A stretch of DNA of 45,131 nt from an uncultured Collinsella sp. (GTDB taxonomy: Bacteria; Actinomycetota; Coriobacteriia; Coriobacteriales; Coriobacteriaceae): the NCBI GenBank assembly GCA_902489945.1, contig CABUBZ010000008.1:1-45131 (forward strand). Direction: 5' to 3'. The stretch's first letter is position 1. Each line of letters opens with the position of its first letter. This document shows positions 7,485 through 18,561 of this stretch, one piece after another. Position numbers and translations under genes: made by a program. The notes beneath the pieces are model-generated. The model saw only the letters and a program-made list of their open reading frames with translations, made no database searches and was not told the origin of the DNA.

Positions 7485-8876
7485 CTACGCCGTCAACGGC
7501 GCGGGCTCATGCGGCTCGCCGTTCAGCTCGACGATGACCTGCGTTCCCACGCCCTCCTGGGACTTCACGCGCATGCCGGAATCTTCTCCGTAAAAGAAAT
7601 GGATGCGCTGAAGCACATTGAAGAGCGCCAGACCGCAACCTCGCTTGATGGAGCCGTCGGCGGTAATGCTCTCGGGCTCCTCTCGGCGATGCTGCTCAAA
7701 CAGATGCGCGCAGACCTCTTCGCTCATACCGATGCCATCGTCCTCGACGATGATCTCCAAACCGTCATCGGTCTCGAAAGCCCTAACATGAATAGAAAGC
7801 GGCTCGGTCTCGCGCTGCGCGTGCTTGATGCAGTTTTCGAGCAACGGCTGCAAGATAAACGGCGGCACCAGGCTGTCGCGCACCTCAAAGTCGATATCGA
7901 CCGAGACGCGCAGACTGCCGTCGCCATAACGGGCCTGCATAAGATTGATATAGCGAGTGCTCTGTTCCACCTCGTGCTCGAGCGTTGTGAGGGTATCGGA
8001 ATCAGAAAGCGTCTGACGGTAGTAATTGGAAAAGTCGATCAGCAGCGACCTGGCCTTGTCCGGCTCGGTACGCACGAGCGACACGATGGTGCTGATGGTG
8101 TTAAACAGAAAATGAGGATCGACCTGCGATTGCAAGGCGCGCAGCTCCACGCGGGCCGTAAGCTCGTCCTGGCGCTCGAGCTCAAAGCTCGCAAGCTGCG
8201 TGGAAATGAGGTCGGCAAAGCCCGAGGCAAGCGCCGTCTGGCGCATATCGATGCTGCTCAGACGGGGATAATACAGCTCGAGCGTGCCCACGCAATGCCC
8301 GCGCACGGTAAGCGGTGCGACAATACCGGCGCGCAGGCGCGGAAAGTAGCCACCTGTCTCGGTCGAGGCATCGCGCGAGAACACGCTTTGCTCACCGCTG
8401 TTGATCACGTTGAGCGTAGTCCGCAGCACCACCGGGGTGCCCGCGGGGCATTTTGCCGAGTCCTCGCCCCAGCTTGCCAACACCTGCTTGCCGTCGGTAA
8501 AGCAGATGGCAGAGGCGATAGTTTCGGACAGGATGATCTTAGAGGCGCCCAGGGCAGCTTCGGGCGTAAGGCCGCGCGACGTGTAGGCGAATATTTTTGA
8601 AGCGATGGCGAGCGTGCGGTCGGTTGCGCTCGATGTGAGGTCGTCGGGAACGACAAAGACGTACGAGAAGAAGAAGCACAGCATGACCAAGCCGGCAATG
8701 ACGACAACGGCCGGAACGGGATTGGGATTATCGGTTAGATCCCAGATGAGCAGCAGGATAAGCAGCGGAACGACAATACCGAGCAAGATGGCTTGAACCA
8801 CATGCTGAGCGGTACGAAAGACCTTGGTAGAGTTGTAACTCTTGCCCAGAATCAGCCTGTTTAAATCCACCGTCAT
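7485..8876 (-). CDS. LytS/YpdA-type sensor histidine kinase (system 2)
   Basis: Membrane sensor kinase of 463 aa with two helices (about 26-46 and 54-76), a GAF-like region (about 100-230) and a His_kinase motif. Here the motif reads DPHFLFN instead of the usual NPHFLFN; phosphoacceptor H255 is kept. The ATPase domain has ENCIKHA (347-353) and DDGIGM (379-384). The start at 8876 is directly preceded by AAAAGGGG with almost no spacer, an unusually tight ribosome binding site. It shares long similar blocks with the kinase at 1616-2959. It is transcribed toward its regulator and lies downstream of the amidohydrolase/permease unit, from which a terminator separates it. Confidence 0.91.
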   Translation of the reverse strand: MTVDLNRLILGKSYNSTKVFRTAQHVVQAILLGIVVPLLILLLIWDLTDNPNPVPAVVVIAGLVMLCFFFSYVFVVPDDLTSSATDRTLAIASKIFAYTSRGLTPEAALGASKIILSETIASAICFTDGKQVLASWGEDSAKCPAGTPVVLRTTLNVINSGEQSVFSRDASTETGGYFPRLRAGIVAPLTVRGHCVGTLELYYPRLSSIDMRQTALASGFADLISTQLASFELERQDELTARVELRALQSQVDPHFLFNTISTIVSLVRTEPDKARSLLIDFSNYYRQTLSDSDTLTTLEHEVEQSTRYINLMQARYGDGSLRVSVDIDFEVRDSLVPPFILQPLLENCIKHAQRETEPLSIHVRAFETDDGLEIIVEDDGIGMSEEVCAHLFEQHRREEPESITADGSIKRGCGLALFNVLQRIHFFYGEDSGMRVKSQEGVGTQVIVELNGEPHEPAPLTA

Positions 8877-8902
8877 CCCCTTTTATCTACCACACCCATA
8901 GC

Positions 8903-8930
8903 AATAAAGAGGGCCGCAAGCGACCCTCTC
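8903..8930 (-). terminator. Intrinsic terminator after the amidohydrolase gene
   Basis: On the minus strand GAGGGTCGC and GCGGCCCTC form a hairpin followed by TTTATTG. It closes the permease-amidohydrolase unit just ahead of the second sensor kinase gene. Confidence 0.7.
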
Positions 8931-8931
8931 C

Positions 8932-8946
8932 ATTGCATTATGCAAT
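8932..8946. promoter_or_regulatory. Palindrome ATTGCAT-T-ATGCAAT
   Basis: A 7-bp perfect inverted repeat around one base, containing the 9-mer ATTATGCAA (8937-8945). The same 9-mer recurs in two other intergenic regions of the window, at 14594 and at 24041 and 24056. It lies about 55 bases upstream of the second kinase gene and could be an operator; the binding protein is unknown. Confidence 0.35.
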
Positions 8947-8987
8947 CAAAAACTGTGTTTTACATCCAGTCATCGACAAACGGTATC

Positions 8988-10265
8988 TTAGGCGCTGTAT
9001 TTGTTGGCCTCGCCAAAGGTGCCAGCCTCGACGATCCAACCGTCCTTCATGATGACGTCCATGTTGTCGGTGTTGAGCACATGGATGTCGGCGGCGACGT
9101 CACCGTTGACGACCAGCAGGTCGGCGCACTTGCCGGCCTCGATGGAACCGGTCTCGTCCTCGATGTGGCACATCTTGGCGCCGTTGAGGGTGGCGCAGGT
9201 GATGGTCTCGACCGGGGTGAAGCCGATCTTGTCGACGAACTCGTACATCTCCTCGATGGAGCAGGTGCCATACGGGGTTACGAAGGAGAAGGAGTCGGAG
9301 CCGATCGTCATGACGACGCCGCGCTTCTTGGCCTCGCGCAGGCAGTCGTAGTTGCGCTGCAGCTCCTTCTCGACCAGGGTGCCCTCGTACTTGTCGTGCA
9401 GCTCGGGGACGTAGACGGGCGGATAGGTGGCGTACCAGGTGGGCAGGAAGGCGATCGTCGGGGTGAAGAAGGTGCCCTGCTCGGCCATGAGGTCCATGGT
9501 GCGCTCATCGATATCGAAGCCGTGAATCAACTGCTCGCAGCCAAAGCGAACGGAATCGTAGGCAGCGGCGTGGTTGTTGTAGCAGTGGCTCCACACGGGG
9601 ATGCCAACCATCTTTGCCTCTTCGACCACGGCCTGGATCTCCTCGGAGCAATAGTGCTGGTCACGACCGGAGTCCCAGCGCCAGATGCCGCCACCGGTAG
9701 CCCAGATCTTGATGGCATCGGGGTTCTCGCGCAGGCGACGACGGACGGCCTTGCGCAGATCCCAAGGACCGTCGACCTGGTCGCCCCAGGGATGGGATTC
9801 CTTGTTGAGCTCCTGGGTGCAGTGGTGGGAGTCACCGTGACCGGCAACGCGGCAGAAGCCCAGGCCGGTGGCCAGAACGCGCGGGCCCTTAAAGACGCCC
9901 TTGTCGATGCAGTCGCGAATCTGGATACCAAAGCGGCCGATCTCGCAGACGGTGGTGAGGCCGTGGGTGAGGCAGTCGTAGGCCTGCTTGACGGCAACTG
10001 CCTGCTTCTCGAGGAGCGGCTGCATGACCCAATCGGTGTCATCGTCGGTTAGGTTGCCCGAGAAGTGCAGGTGGGTGTCGATCAGGCCGGGAAGGACGGT
10101 CTTGCCGGCGGCGTCGATAACCTCAACGCCCTCGGGAAGGTCCTGCATAGCGCCGGCGTACTCGATCTTGCCGTTGTCGTCGACGAGAACGAGGGAGTTC
10201 TCGACCGGCTCGGCGCCGGTACCGTCGATGAGCTTACCGCCAACGATTGCATACTTAGTGGACAT
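8988..10265 (-). CDS. Metal-dependent amidohydrolase (prolidase/imidazolonepropionase-like)
   Basis: Cytoplasmic TIM-barrel amidohydrolase of 425 aa. Visible metal ligands are H65 and H67 (DTHLHFSG), probably carboxylated K186 (AIKIWATGGG), H227 (VWSHCYN), H248 (LIHGFDID) and catalytic D324 (TIGSDS). This pattern fits the binuclear branch that includes prolidase-like Xaa-Arg/Lys dipeptidases and imidazolonepropionase-type enzymes; the substrate cannot be fixed from sequence. An AAGGAGGAA ribosome binding site precedes the ATG. It follows an APC permease by 130 bases on the same strand, so the permease probably imports the substrate or a related compound, which this enzyme hydrolyses at an amide bond. 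A terminator follows. Confidence 0.87.
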   Translation of the reverse strand: MSTKYAIVGGKLIDGTGAEPVENSLVLVDDNGKIEYAGAMQDLPEGVEVIDAAGKTVLPGLIDTHLHFSGNLTDDDTDWVMQPLLEKQAVAVKQAYDCLTHGLTTVCEIGRFGIQIRDCIDKGVFKGPRVLATGLGFCRVAGHGDSHHCTQELNKESHPWGDQVDGPWDLRKAVRRRLRENPDAIKIWATGGGIWRWDSGRDQHYCSEEIQAVVEEAKMVGIPVWSHCYNNHAAAYDSVRFGCEQLIHGFDIDERTMDLMAEQGTFFTPTIAFLPTWYATYPPVYVPELHDKYEGTLVEKELQRNYDCLREAKKRGVVMTIGSDSFSFVTPYGTCSIEEMYEFVDKIGFTPVETITCATLNGAKMCHIEDETGSIEAGKCADLLVVNGDVAADIHVLNTDNMDVIMKDGWIVEAGTFGEANKYSA

Positions 10266-10346
10266 GGTTCCTCCTTATGGATCCATATAGTGGGCGAGGC
10301 CGTGTTGGGTTTGGCCTCACAAAGCTACCCAAGTGGTACCGGGTTC

Positions 10347-10375
10347 GGTGCGCGGGAGAGAGGGTCCCGCGCACC
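10347..10375 (-). other. Stable hairpin between permease and amidohydrolase genes
   Basis: An 11-bp perfect stem (10347-10357 with 10365-10375) with a 7-nt loop and no following T-run. It lies in the 130-base gap between two genes probably read together, and could act in mRNA processing, stability or differential expression. Confidence 0.45.
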
Positions 10376-10395
10376 CGATCCGCCCCGGCTCGGCG

Positions 10396-11847
10396 TTACT
10401 TTTTGCGGGAATTGGTGAAAGCCATGAGGGCCAGGCCAATAGCCAACCAGCCGATCACGATGCTCCACTCCACCATGTTGAGGGAGGCGGGAGAGAACGG
10501 AATCACGAGCAGGCCGATGATGATGGCGCAGGCGGCGATAGCGAGGCCGATGCCAAACTTGCCGCCGGGCACCTCGTAGGGACGAGGCAGGTCGGGCTCG
10601 GTGAAGCGCATGCGCAGGCAGGCGAGGGCGACCATGCCGCAGGAGAAGATGAAGGCGAGAGCCGACACGTTGGTCAGGGGGATGAGCATGTTCTTGCCCA
10701 GGAACGGACCGATGACGGTGATAACGCCCAGAACGACGCAGGCAAGCTTGGGAGCGCCGGACTTGGGGTCGACCTCGGCGAATTTCTCGGGCAGTTGGCC
10801 CTTGCGGCCCATGGCGAGCATGATGCGGCTCGTGGCGCCGTAGAAGGAGTTCATCGGGCCCATGGGTCCAAGCGTGGCGATGACGAGCATGGCCAGGTAC
10901 AGGAGCATGTTGATGCCCTTGAGACAGGCAAGCGCGGGAACCGGGCTCTTAACAAACTCATGCCAGTCGAGGATGGTGCCGAACGAGTAGATGCAAACCA
11001 TGTAGAAACCGCCGGCGGCCAGCAGGGCCAGGGAGATGATCTTGCCGAACTTGTTCCAGTTGAGGCCCTCGGCTGCTTCCTCAGCCTGCTGAGGAATGGT
11101 GTCGAAACCGGCGTAGAAGAACGGAGTCAGAACCAAGACCGACACGATGCCGGCGAACAGGCTGGTGCTCTCGGTAGCGGCCTTGCCGCCGCCAGCGCCG
11201 GCGACCTGGGAGAACACAGGCATGGCATTGTCCGGCGAGCCGGTGAACAGCGAGACGCCCATGGCGAGCAGCATGCCGCAGAGCAGGGCCTTGGTCAGGA
11301 AGGCCTGGAGCTTGGCGGCCGAGCTGGCACCGCGGAAGTTGAGGAAGATGACGTAGACCGCAAAGCCGAGCGCAATCAGCGTCGGGAACAGGTAAACGTC
11401 GGCGCCCAGGATGGTGTAGAGCTTGACGGCGCGCAGCCACTCAAGGCCGGGCAGGCTGCCGAACATCTCGGACACGAGGGTCGAAATGGCGATGGCCTCC
11501 CACGGGCACAGGATGCCGTTGCCCAAGGCCAAAAGCCAACCGGTGATGTAGCTCAGCGTACGGCCAAAGCTACGATCGACATACTCGACAATGCCGCCCG
11601 AGATGGGGATAGCAGCCGTGAGCTCACCGAAAACAGCTCCGACGGGCACGAGGAAGATTGCACCCAAGAGGAATGCGATCATAGCGGGAACGGGACCGCC
11701 GCCCACGACCATCCAGTCGCCGACCTGCAGAACCCAACCGGTACCGATGATGGCACCGAAACCGATGGTGAAGAAGTTCCAGAGCGAAAGCGTTTTCTTC
11801 ATGCCGCCGTTATCCTCGACTGCAACTTCTGCGTTCTTGTCCGCCAT
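10396..11847 (-). CDS. APC-superfamily amino acid permease
   Basis: Membrane permease of 483 aa with about twelve to thirteen helices. The first helix carries GFGAIIGTGW (29-38), the unwound substrate-binding signature of the amino acid-polyamine-organocation family; the PISGGIVEYVDRSFG segment is also typical. The substrate is unknown. The start at 11847 has AAGGAGGGG upstream; the in-frame start 39 bases earlier would bury that site. The promoter seems to be TTGCAG (11984-11989) with CTACAA (11961-11966) at 17 bp, and two LytTR-type half-sites sit directly upstream of the -35 box. This suggests activation by one of the LytTR regulators in the window, much as LytS/LytTR systems in E. coli (YpdAB, BtsSR) control transporter genes. 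Confidence 0.87.
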   Translation of the reverse strand: MADKNAEVAVEDNGGMKKTLSLWNFFTIGFGAIIGTGWVLQVGDWMVVGGGPVPAMIAFLLGAIFLVPVGAVFGELTAAIPISGGIVEYVDRSFGRTLSYITGWLLALGNGILCPWEAIAISTLVSEMFGSLPGLEWLRAVKLYTILGADVYLFPTLIALGFAVYVIFLNFRGASSAAKLQAFLTKALLCGMLLAMGVSLFTGSPDNAMPVFSQVAGAGGGKAATESTSLFAGIVSVLVLTPFFYAGFDTIPQQAEEAAEGLNWNKFGKIISLALLAAGGFYMVCIYSFGTILDWHEFVKSPVPALACLKGINMLLYLAMLVIATLGPMGPMNSFYGATSRIMLAMGRKGQLPEKFAEVDPKSGAPKLACVVLGVITVIGPFLGKNMLIPLTNVSALAFIFSCGMVALACLRMRFTEPDLPRPYEVPGGKFGIGLAIAACAIIIGLLVIPFSPASLNMVEWSIVIGWLAIGLALMAFTNSRKK

Positions 11848-12202
11848 TGTTCCCCTCCTTTCCTTTTTGACGCCCCTTGGCGTCACCCCTTGCGCGATCC
11901 GTTTTGCCGCGCGCTTTTATTCCGTGGCTCTAAGATACGGCCTTGGCACAGCTGCGCCGCTTGTAGCTCGACCGAAGGCAGAACTGCAAAACGAACGGCG
12001 CCGTTTTTGGGACGAACGGCGGGAGACGTCATTCGTCTTGGACGCTTTCATCTTGTCTGCTTTTGAAGACCTGTTGCCGTGACGCTTGGCGCGCGGCGCG
12101 GCAACGTTCATACCATTTGTCAGGCTTTTGGCGCACATACCCATGTGTCGTGCATCATTTTATGTAGGATAGACAAGTTACACATGAGGCAAGGTGATTC
12201 GA
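11848..12202. other. Divergent intergenic region, permease versus C39-like peptidase
   Basis: 355 bases without a gene. It holds the permease promoter with the tandem half-sites (11961-12020) and a 12-bp palindrome AACGGCGCCGTT at 11994-12005 that overlaps the proximal half-site. A TTGTCA at 12117-12122 could be a -35 box for the plus-strand gene but no good -10 follows at normal spacing. Confidence 0.5.
11961..12020 (-). promoter_or_regulatory. Permease promoter with tandem LytTR-type half-sites
   Basis: Reading the minus strand, GCCGTTCGT occurs at 12012-12020 and again at 11991-11999, a 21-bp period. One base later comes TTGCAG (-35, 11984-11989), a 17-bp spacer and CTACAA (-10, 11961-11966). 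Each half-site fits the published LytTR consensus [TA][AC][CA]GTTN[AG][TG] at eight of nine positions. Two direct repeats two helical turns apart, abutting -35, is the classical activator arrangement for LytTR regulators. Promoter activity is inferred. Confidence 0.55.
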
Positions 12203-13204
12203 ATGGCATACGGATACAATGACGGCGACCAACGGCCACAAAGCGTGCGCCTTGCCGGCCGCACCATGCCAACGCCCAGAAGCACCTCCGACAACGACAA
12301 CCCGCAGCGCCCCCAAGAGCAGCCTGGGGCTTCTTCGCGGCAGCAAAGCCGTACCGTGCAGCAGTCAGACCGCGTGAGTACGAGCACACGCCAACGTCAG
12401 ACCGACACATCGCAGCCACGCCGCTACGATCGCCGTAAGACCGACTACTACGTCAAGCGTTCCTTTTCGCGACCTCAACGCGATCGCGGCAATTCCGCCC
12501 CTCACCCCGCGTCGCACACCACAAGCCACGCGCTTCCGGCCCGCCGCCTACGCCTTGCGCTTTGCTCCATCGCCGCCTGCCTCGTCTTTGTGTTTTTGGG
12601 ATCCTGTATCTCCCACGGATCAGCCGGTCTTGAGCCCACTGCCGAGGACAAGCTGCTTAAAGCTCCCGTCGCGCCCGGTTACTCCTTTGCGTTCTCGACC
12701 CCACGCTCGCAATGGCAGGCCGGCACCATGCCCCACATCTACCAAATTGACCCCGCATGGTCGGAGCTGCCCTATGCCGGCGGCACTATTCGCGAAAACG
12801 CTTGCGGTCCCACCTGCCTCACCATGGTCTATATCTTTAAGACCGGCCACACCGATAAGACGCCGGTCGATATATGCGCACTGGCCGAAGCCGGCAACTA
12901 CGCCCCCACTGGTGCCACCGAGTGGTCGTTTATGACAGGCGGTGCGTGGCAGCTGGGGCTCAACGGAACACAGCTCTATAACGATCGCGAATCGATTACC
13001 CAAGCACTTCGCTCGGGTGCGCCCGTCATCGCCGCAGTGCGCCCCGGTACGTTTACCAACGTAGGCCACTACATCGTGCTCTATGGCATCGACGATGCCA
13101 ACCAGATTGGCGTCTACGACCCCAACTCGGCCAGCCGCAGCGCCCGCCGTTGGGGCGTCGTAGAGGTCCTCAACGAAGTCGAAGCCATGTGGGCCTACTA
13201 CTAG
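12203..13204 (+). CDS. Membrane-anchored C39-like cysteine peptidase
   Basis: Protein of 333 aa. A long basic, Gln/Ser/Arg-rich, low-complexity cytoplasmic N terminus (1-115) is followed by one membrane helix (about 117-134) and an extracytoplasmic papain-fold domain of the Peptidase_C39_2 type. Catalytic candidates are C201 in ENACGPTC, H289 in VGHYIVLYG and D306 in VYDPNS. Family members cleave peptides or act on cell-wall stems; no ABC exporter is next to it, so bacteriocin maturation is unlikely. Two starts are possible: ATG at 12203 with AAGG upstream, or GTG at 12194 with GAGG upstream. It stands alone on the plus strand between two minus-strand genes. Confidence 0.8.
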   Translation: MAYGYNDGDQRPQSVRLAGRTMPTPRSTSDNDNPQRPQEQPGASSRQQSRTVQQSDRVSTSTRQRQTDTSQPRRYDRRKTDYYVKRSFSRPQRDRGNSAPHPASHTTSHALPARRLRLALCSIAACLVFVFLGSCISHGSAGLEPTAEDKLLKAPVAPGYSFAFSTPRSQWQAGTMPHIYQIDPAWSELPYAGGTIRENACGPTCLTMVYIFKTGHTDKTPVDICALAEAGNYAPTGATEWSFMTGGAWQLGLNGTQLYNDRESITQALRSGAPVIAAVRPGTFTNVGHYIVLYGIDDANQIGVYDPNSASRSARRWGVVEVLNEVEAMWAYY

Positions 13205-13213
13205 TCATTGGGC

Positions 13214-13293
13214 ACTCATTGGGGACAGACTTAAATGAGTGGTCATTGGGGACGCTCTTGTTTGACTAGTCATTTAAGAACGTCCCCAATGAC
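13214..13293. repeat. Nested inverted-repeat element (REP-like)
   Basis: Two hairpins lie side by side. The first is ACTCATT (13214-13220) against AATGAGT (13234-13240). The second is an 18-nt arm at 13242-13259 against 13276-13293 with one mismatch, enclosing the palindrome GACTAGTC (13264-13271). The phrase CATTGGGGAC is repeated in both. The form is that of a dispersed extragenic palindromic repeat rather than a terminator, as no T-run follows. A related GAACGTCCC core occurs at 18981-19013. Confidence 0.55.
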
Positions 13294-13305
13294 TAGGTGA
13301 ATAGC

Positions 13306-13338
13306 AAAAGCCCCGCAGTCGGAGCGGACTGCGGGGCT
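13306..13338 (-). terminator. Intrinsic terminator after carbamate kinase
   Basis: A perfect 12-bp stem (13309-13320 with 13327-13338) with a 6-nt loop is followed on the minus strand by TTTTGC. A smaller 7-bp hairpin (13359-13365 with 13374-13380) lies between it and the carbamate kinase stop codon. Confidence 0.8.
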
Positions 13339-13403
13339 CATGAAGAGAGGCTAGTTTGTGGGCGCTTTGCCTGGCGCCCACGAGAGAGGCAACAGAGTAG
13401 AGA

Positions 13404-14366
13404 CTACTCGTGAATGCGGGTACCGGAGAGGCCAGCCATGGTCTCGGCGGCCTTGTCCAGAGCGCCGATGATGCAGGTGCGGCCCTTGCGGGAACGGGCA
13501 AACTTGATGGCAGCGCGAACCTTGGGCTCCATGGAACCCTTGCCGAACTGGCCCTCGTCGGCCAGGCGCTCGGCCTCGTCGGCGGTGAGGTCCTCGAGCT
13601 CCTCCTGGTTGGGCTTGCCAAAGTTGATGGCGACATGCTCAACGGCGGTCAGCAGGAACAGAACGTCAGCATCGCAGTCCTCGGCCAGCAGCTCGCCGCC
13701 CAGGTCCTTGTCGATGACGGCGGGAACGCCCTTGTAGCAGCCCTTGTTCTCGTAGTCGCGGACGACGGGGATGCCGCCGCCACCGCAGGCGATGACGATG
13801 AACTCGTTGTCGAGCAGGTTGAGGATGGAGTCAGCCTCGACGATCTTCTTGGGATCGGGGGAAGCGACGACGCGACGCCAGCCGCGGCCGGAATCCTCGA
13901 CGAAGACCTTGGAAGGATCCTCGGCCATGAACTCCTTGGCCTGCTCCTCGGTGTAGAAGGGGCCGATCGGCTTGGTCGGGTTCTTGAACGCGGGATCATC
14001 CGGGTCGCACTCGATCTGGGTGACGACGGTGGCGGCGTGCCAACGCTTATAGCGCTTGTGCATCTCGCGGCCGATGCCCTGCTGCAGGTGATAACCAATG
14101 TAGCCCTGGGACATGGCGCCGCACTCGGGCAGCGGCATCTCGGGGGTGCCGATGGCGTCGTGGGCAGCGGCGAAGGCGTTCTGGATCATGCCGACCTGCG
14201 GGCCGTTGCCGTGGGTGATGATGATCTCGTTACCCTGCTCGATGAGACCAAGGAGAGCGTGGGCGGTGTTGCTCACGGCCTCGATCTGCTCGACGGGGTT
14301 GTTGCCGAGGGCGTTGCCGCCAAGGGCGACGACAATACGATCGGGCTTGCCAAGAGGCTTAGACAT
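13404..14366 (-). CDS. arcC: Carbamate kinase
   Basis: Cytoplasmic enzyme of 320 aa, normal length for the family, which makes ATP and carbamate from carbamoyl phosphate and ADP. The amino acid kinase fold is shown by VALGGNAL (13-20), THGNGPQVGM (51-60), GAMSQGYIGY and the ACGGGGIPVV loop. The start at 14366 has AAAGGA upstream; an in-frame start at 14402 was rejected. No arginine deiminase (arcA) or ornithine carbamoyltransferase (arcB) is next to it, so it may serve carbamoyl phosphate from arginine, citrulline or purine/hydantoin-type breakdown encoded elsewhere. The gene is closed by a strong terminator and has a long AT-rich upstream region. Confidence 0.93.
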   Translation of the reverse strand: MSKPLGKPDRIVVALGGNALGNNPVEQIEAVSNTAHALLGLIEQGNEIIITHGNGPQVGMIQNAFAAAHDAIGTPEMPLPECGAMSQGYIGYHLQQGIGREMHKRYKRWHAATVVTQIECDPDDPAFKNPTKPIGPFYTEEQAKEFMAEDPSKVFVEDSGRGWRRVVASPDPKKIVEADSILNLLDNEFIVIACGGGGIPVVRDYENKGCYKGVPAVIDKDLGGELLAEDCDADVLFLLTAVEHVAINFGKPNQEELEDLTADEAERLADEGQFGKGSMEPKVRAAIKFARSRKGRTCIIGALDKAAETMAGLSGTRIHE

Positions 14367-15021
14367 TGCTGGAATCCTTTCTGTAAAAGGCCTACAACCC
14401 ATTAATAACCCGCGTCCGTGCGATACGCGAGTTTATTAAGGTTTATATTCTCTTTATCGCTCATTTTATTCATTTTGAAAATAGCGGAACGGTGAACGGT
14501 CGTTTTTATCCGCTCAGCGTACAGAACCCCAGCTCAGACATATCTACGCCATTTACGTGCAACTTTATTTAAATGCAGCGAGGATTATGCCGGATTATGC
14601 AAACTACATCTCTGCTAAACACAAAATGGACAGCGCAATATCTTACTCGCGCTATACGAGATTCTATGCACTTATAAGTCGAGTATGCACCCCTGCAAAA
14701 ACAAGGGGCTTTTCATCCAGCAAAAGGAATAAAGAAGAGCTCCGAAAAGACGGCAGCAACCCTGTCCTCCCCCGCGTCCCAAAGTGGCGCGAGGTTTCGC
14801 GGCAAAGCCGCGAAACAGCGAAAGGGACGGAACACCCGGCCAACTACGTCCTTCATCCGCCCACACAATCCGAGAACGTAGTCGTAGCAGGATCTGAGGG
14901 CTAACCTTCGCGGACACTCCGCAGGACGAAAGAACCCCCGCCGCACGTAGTGCGCAGCGGGGGTTCTTTCATGTCCGAGGACGTCCGCGAAGGTTAGCCC
15001 TCAGATCCTGCGGTGGGAGAC
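14367..15021. other. Long intergenic region upstream of carbamate kinase
   Basis: 655 bases between two minus-strand genes. The part near carbamate kinase (14400-14700) is AT-rich and probably holds its promoter. It contains a tandem GGATTATGC repeat (14582-14590 and 14592-14600), overlapping CCGTTC repeats on the minus strand (14485-14500) and a GTTTCGCGGC/GCCGCGAAAC hairpin (14794-14816). The distal part is the nested inverted repeat at 14887-15011. The only longer open frames lack coding character. Confidence 0.5.
14887..15011. repeat. 29-bp perfect inverted repeat enclosing a bidirectional hairpin
   Basis: 14887-14915 and 14983-15011 are exact reverse complements over 29 bases. Inside, 14928-14941 and 14957-14970 form a second perfect 14-bp stem (GAAAGAACCCCCGC type) ending in TTCTTTC in either direction. 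The inner stem probably terminates the pyruvate:ferredoxin oxidoreductase transcript, whose stop codon lies ten bases away. The outer arms make the element far larger than an ordinary terminator. Confidence 0.7.

Positions 15022-18561
<3,540 letters not shown>

Noticed and set aside
10333..12066. A 577-codon plus-strand frame opposite the APC permease
   Set aside because: The translation is low-complexity, rich in Gly, Glu and His, as expected for the complement of hydrophobic codons. It has no ribosome binding site.
13214..13293. Intrinsic terminator for the C39-like peptidase
   Set aside because: The hairpins have long loops and no T-run on the plus strand, so a repeat element is the better description.
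14485..14500. LytTR-type half-sites upstream of carbamate kinase (ACCGTTCCG and ACCGTTCAC on the minus strand)
   Set aside because: Each fits the consensus fairly well but they overlap with a 7-bp offset instead of about 21 bp, so they do not form a usual LytTR site.
14557..14904. A 115-codon plus-strand frame upstream of carbamate kinase
   Set aside because: No ribosome binding site, codon use unlike the neighbours, and it runs into the inverted repeat.
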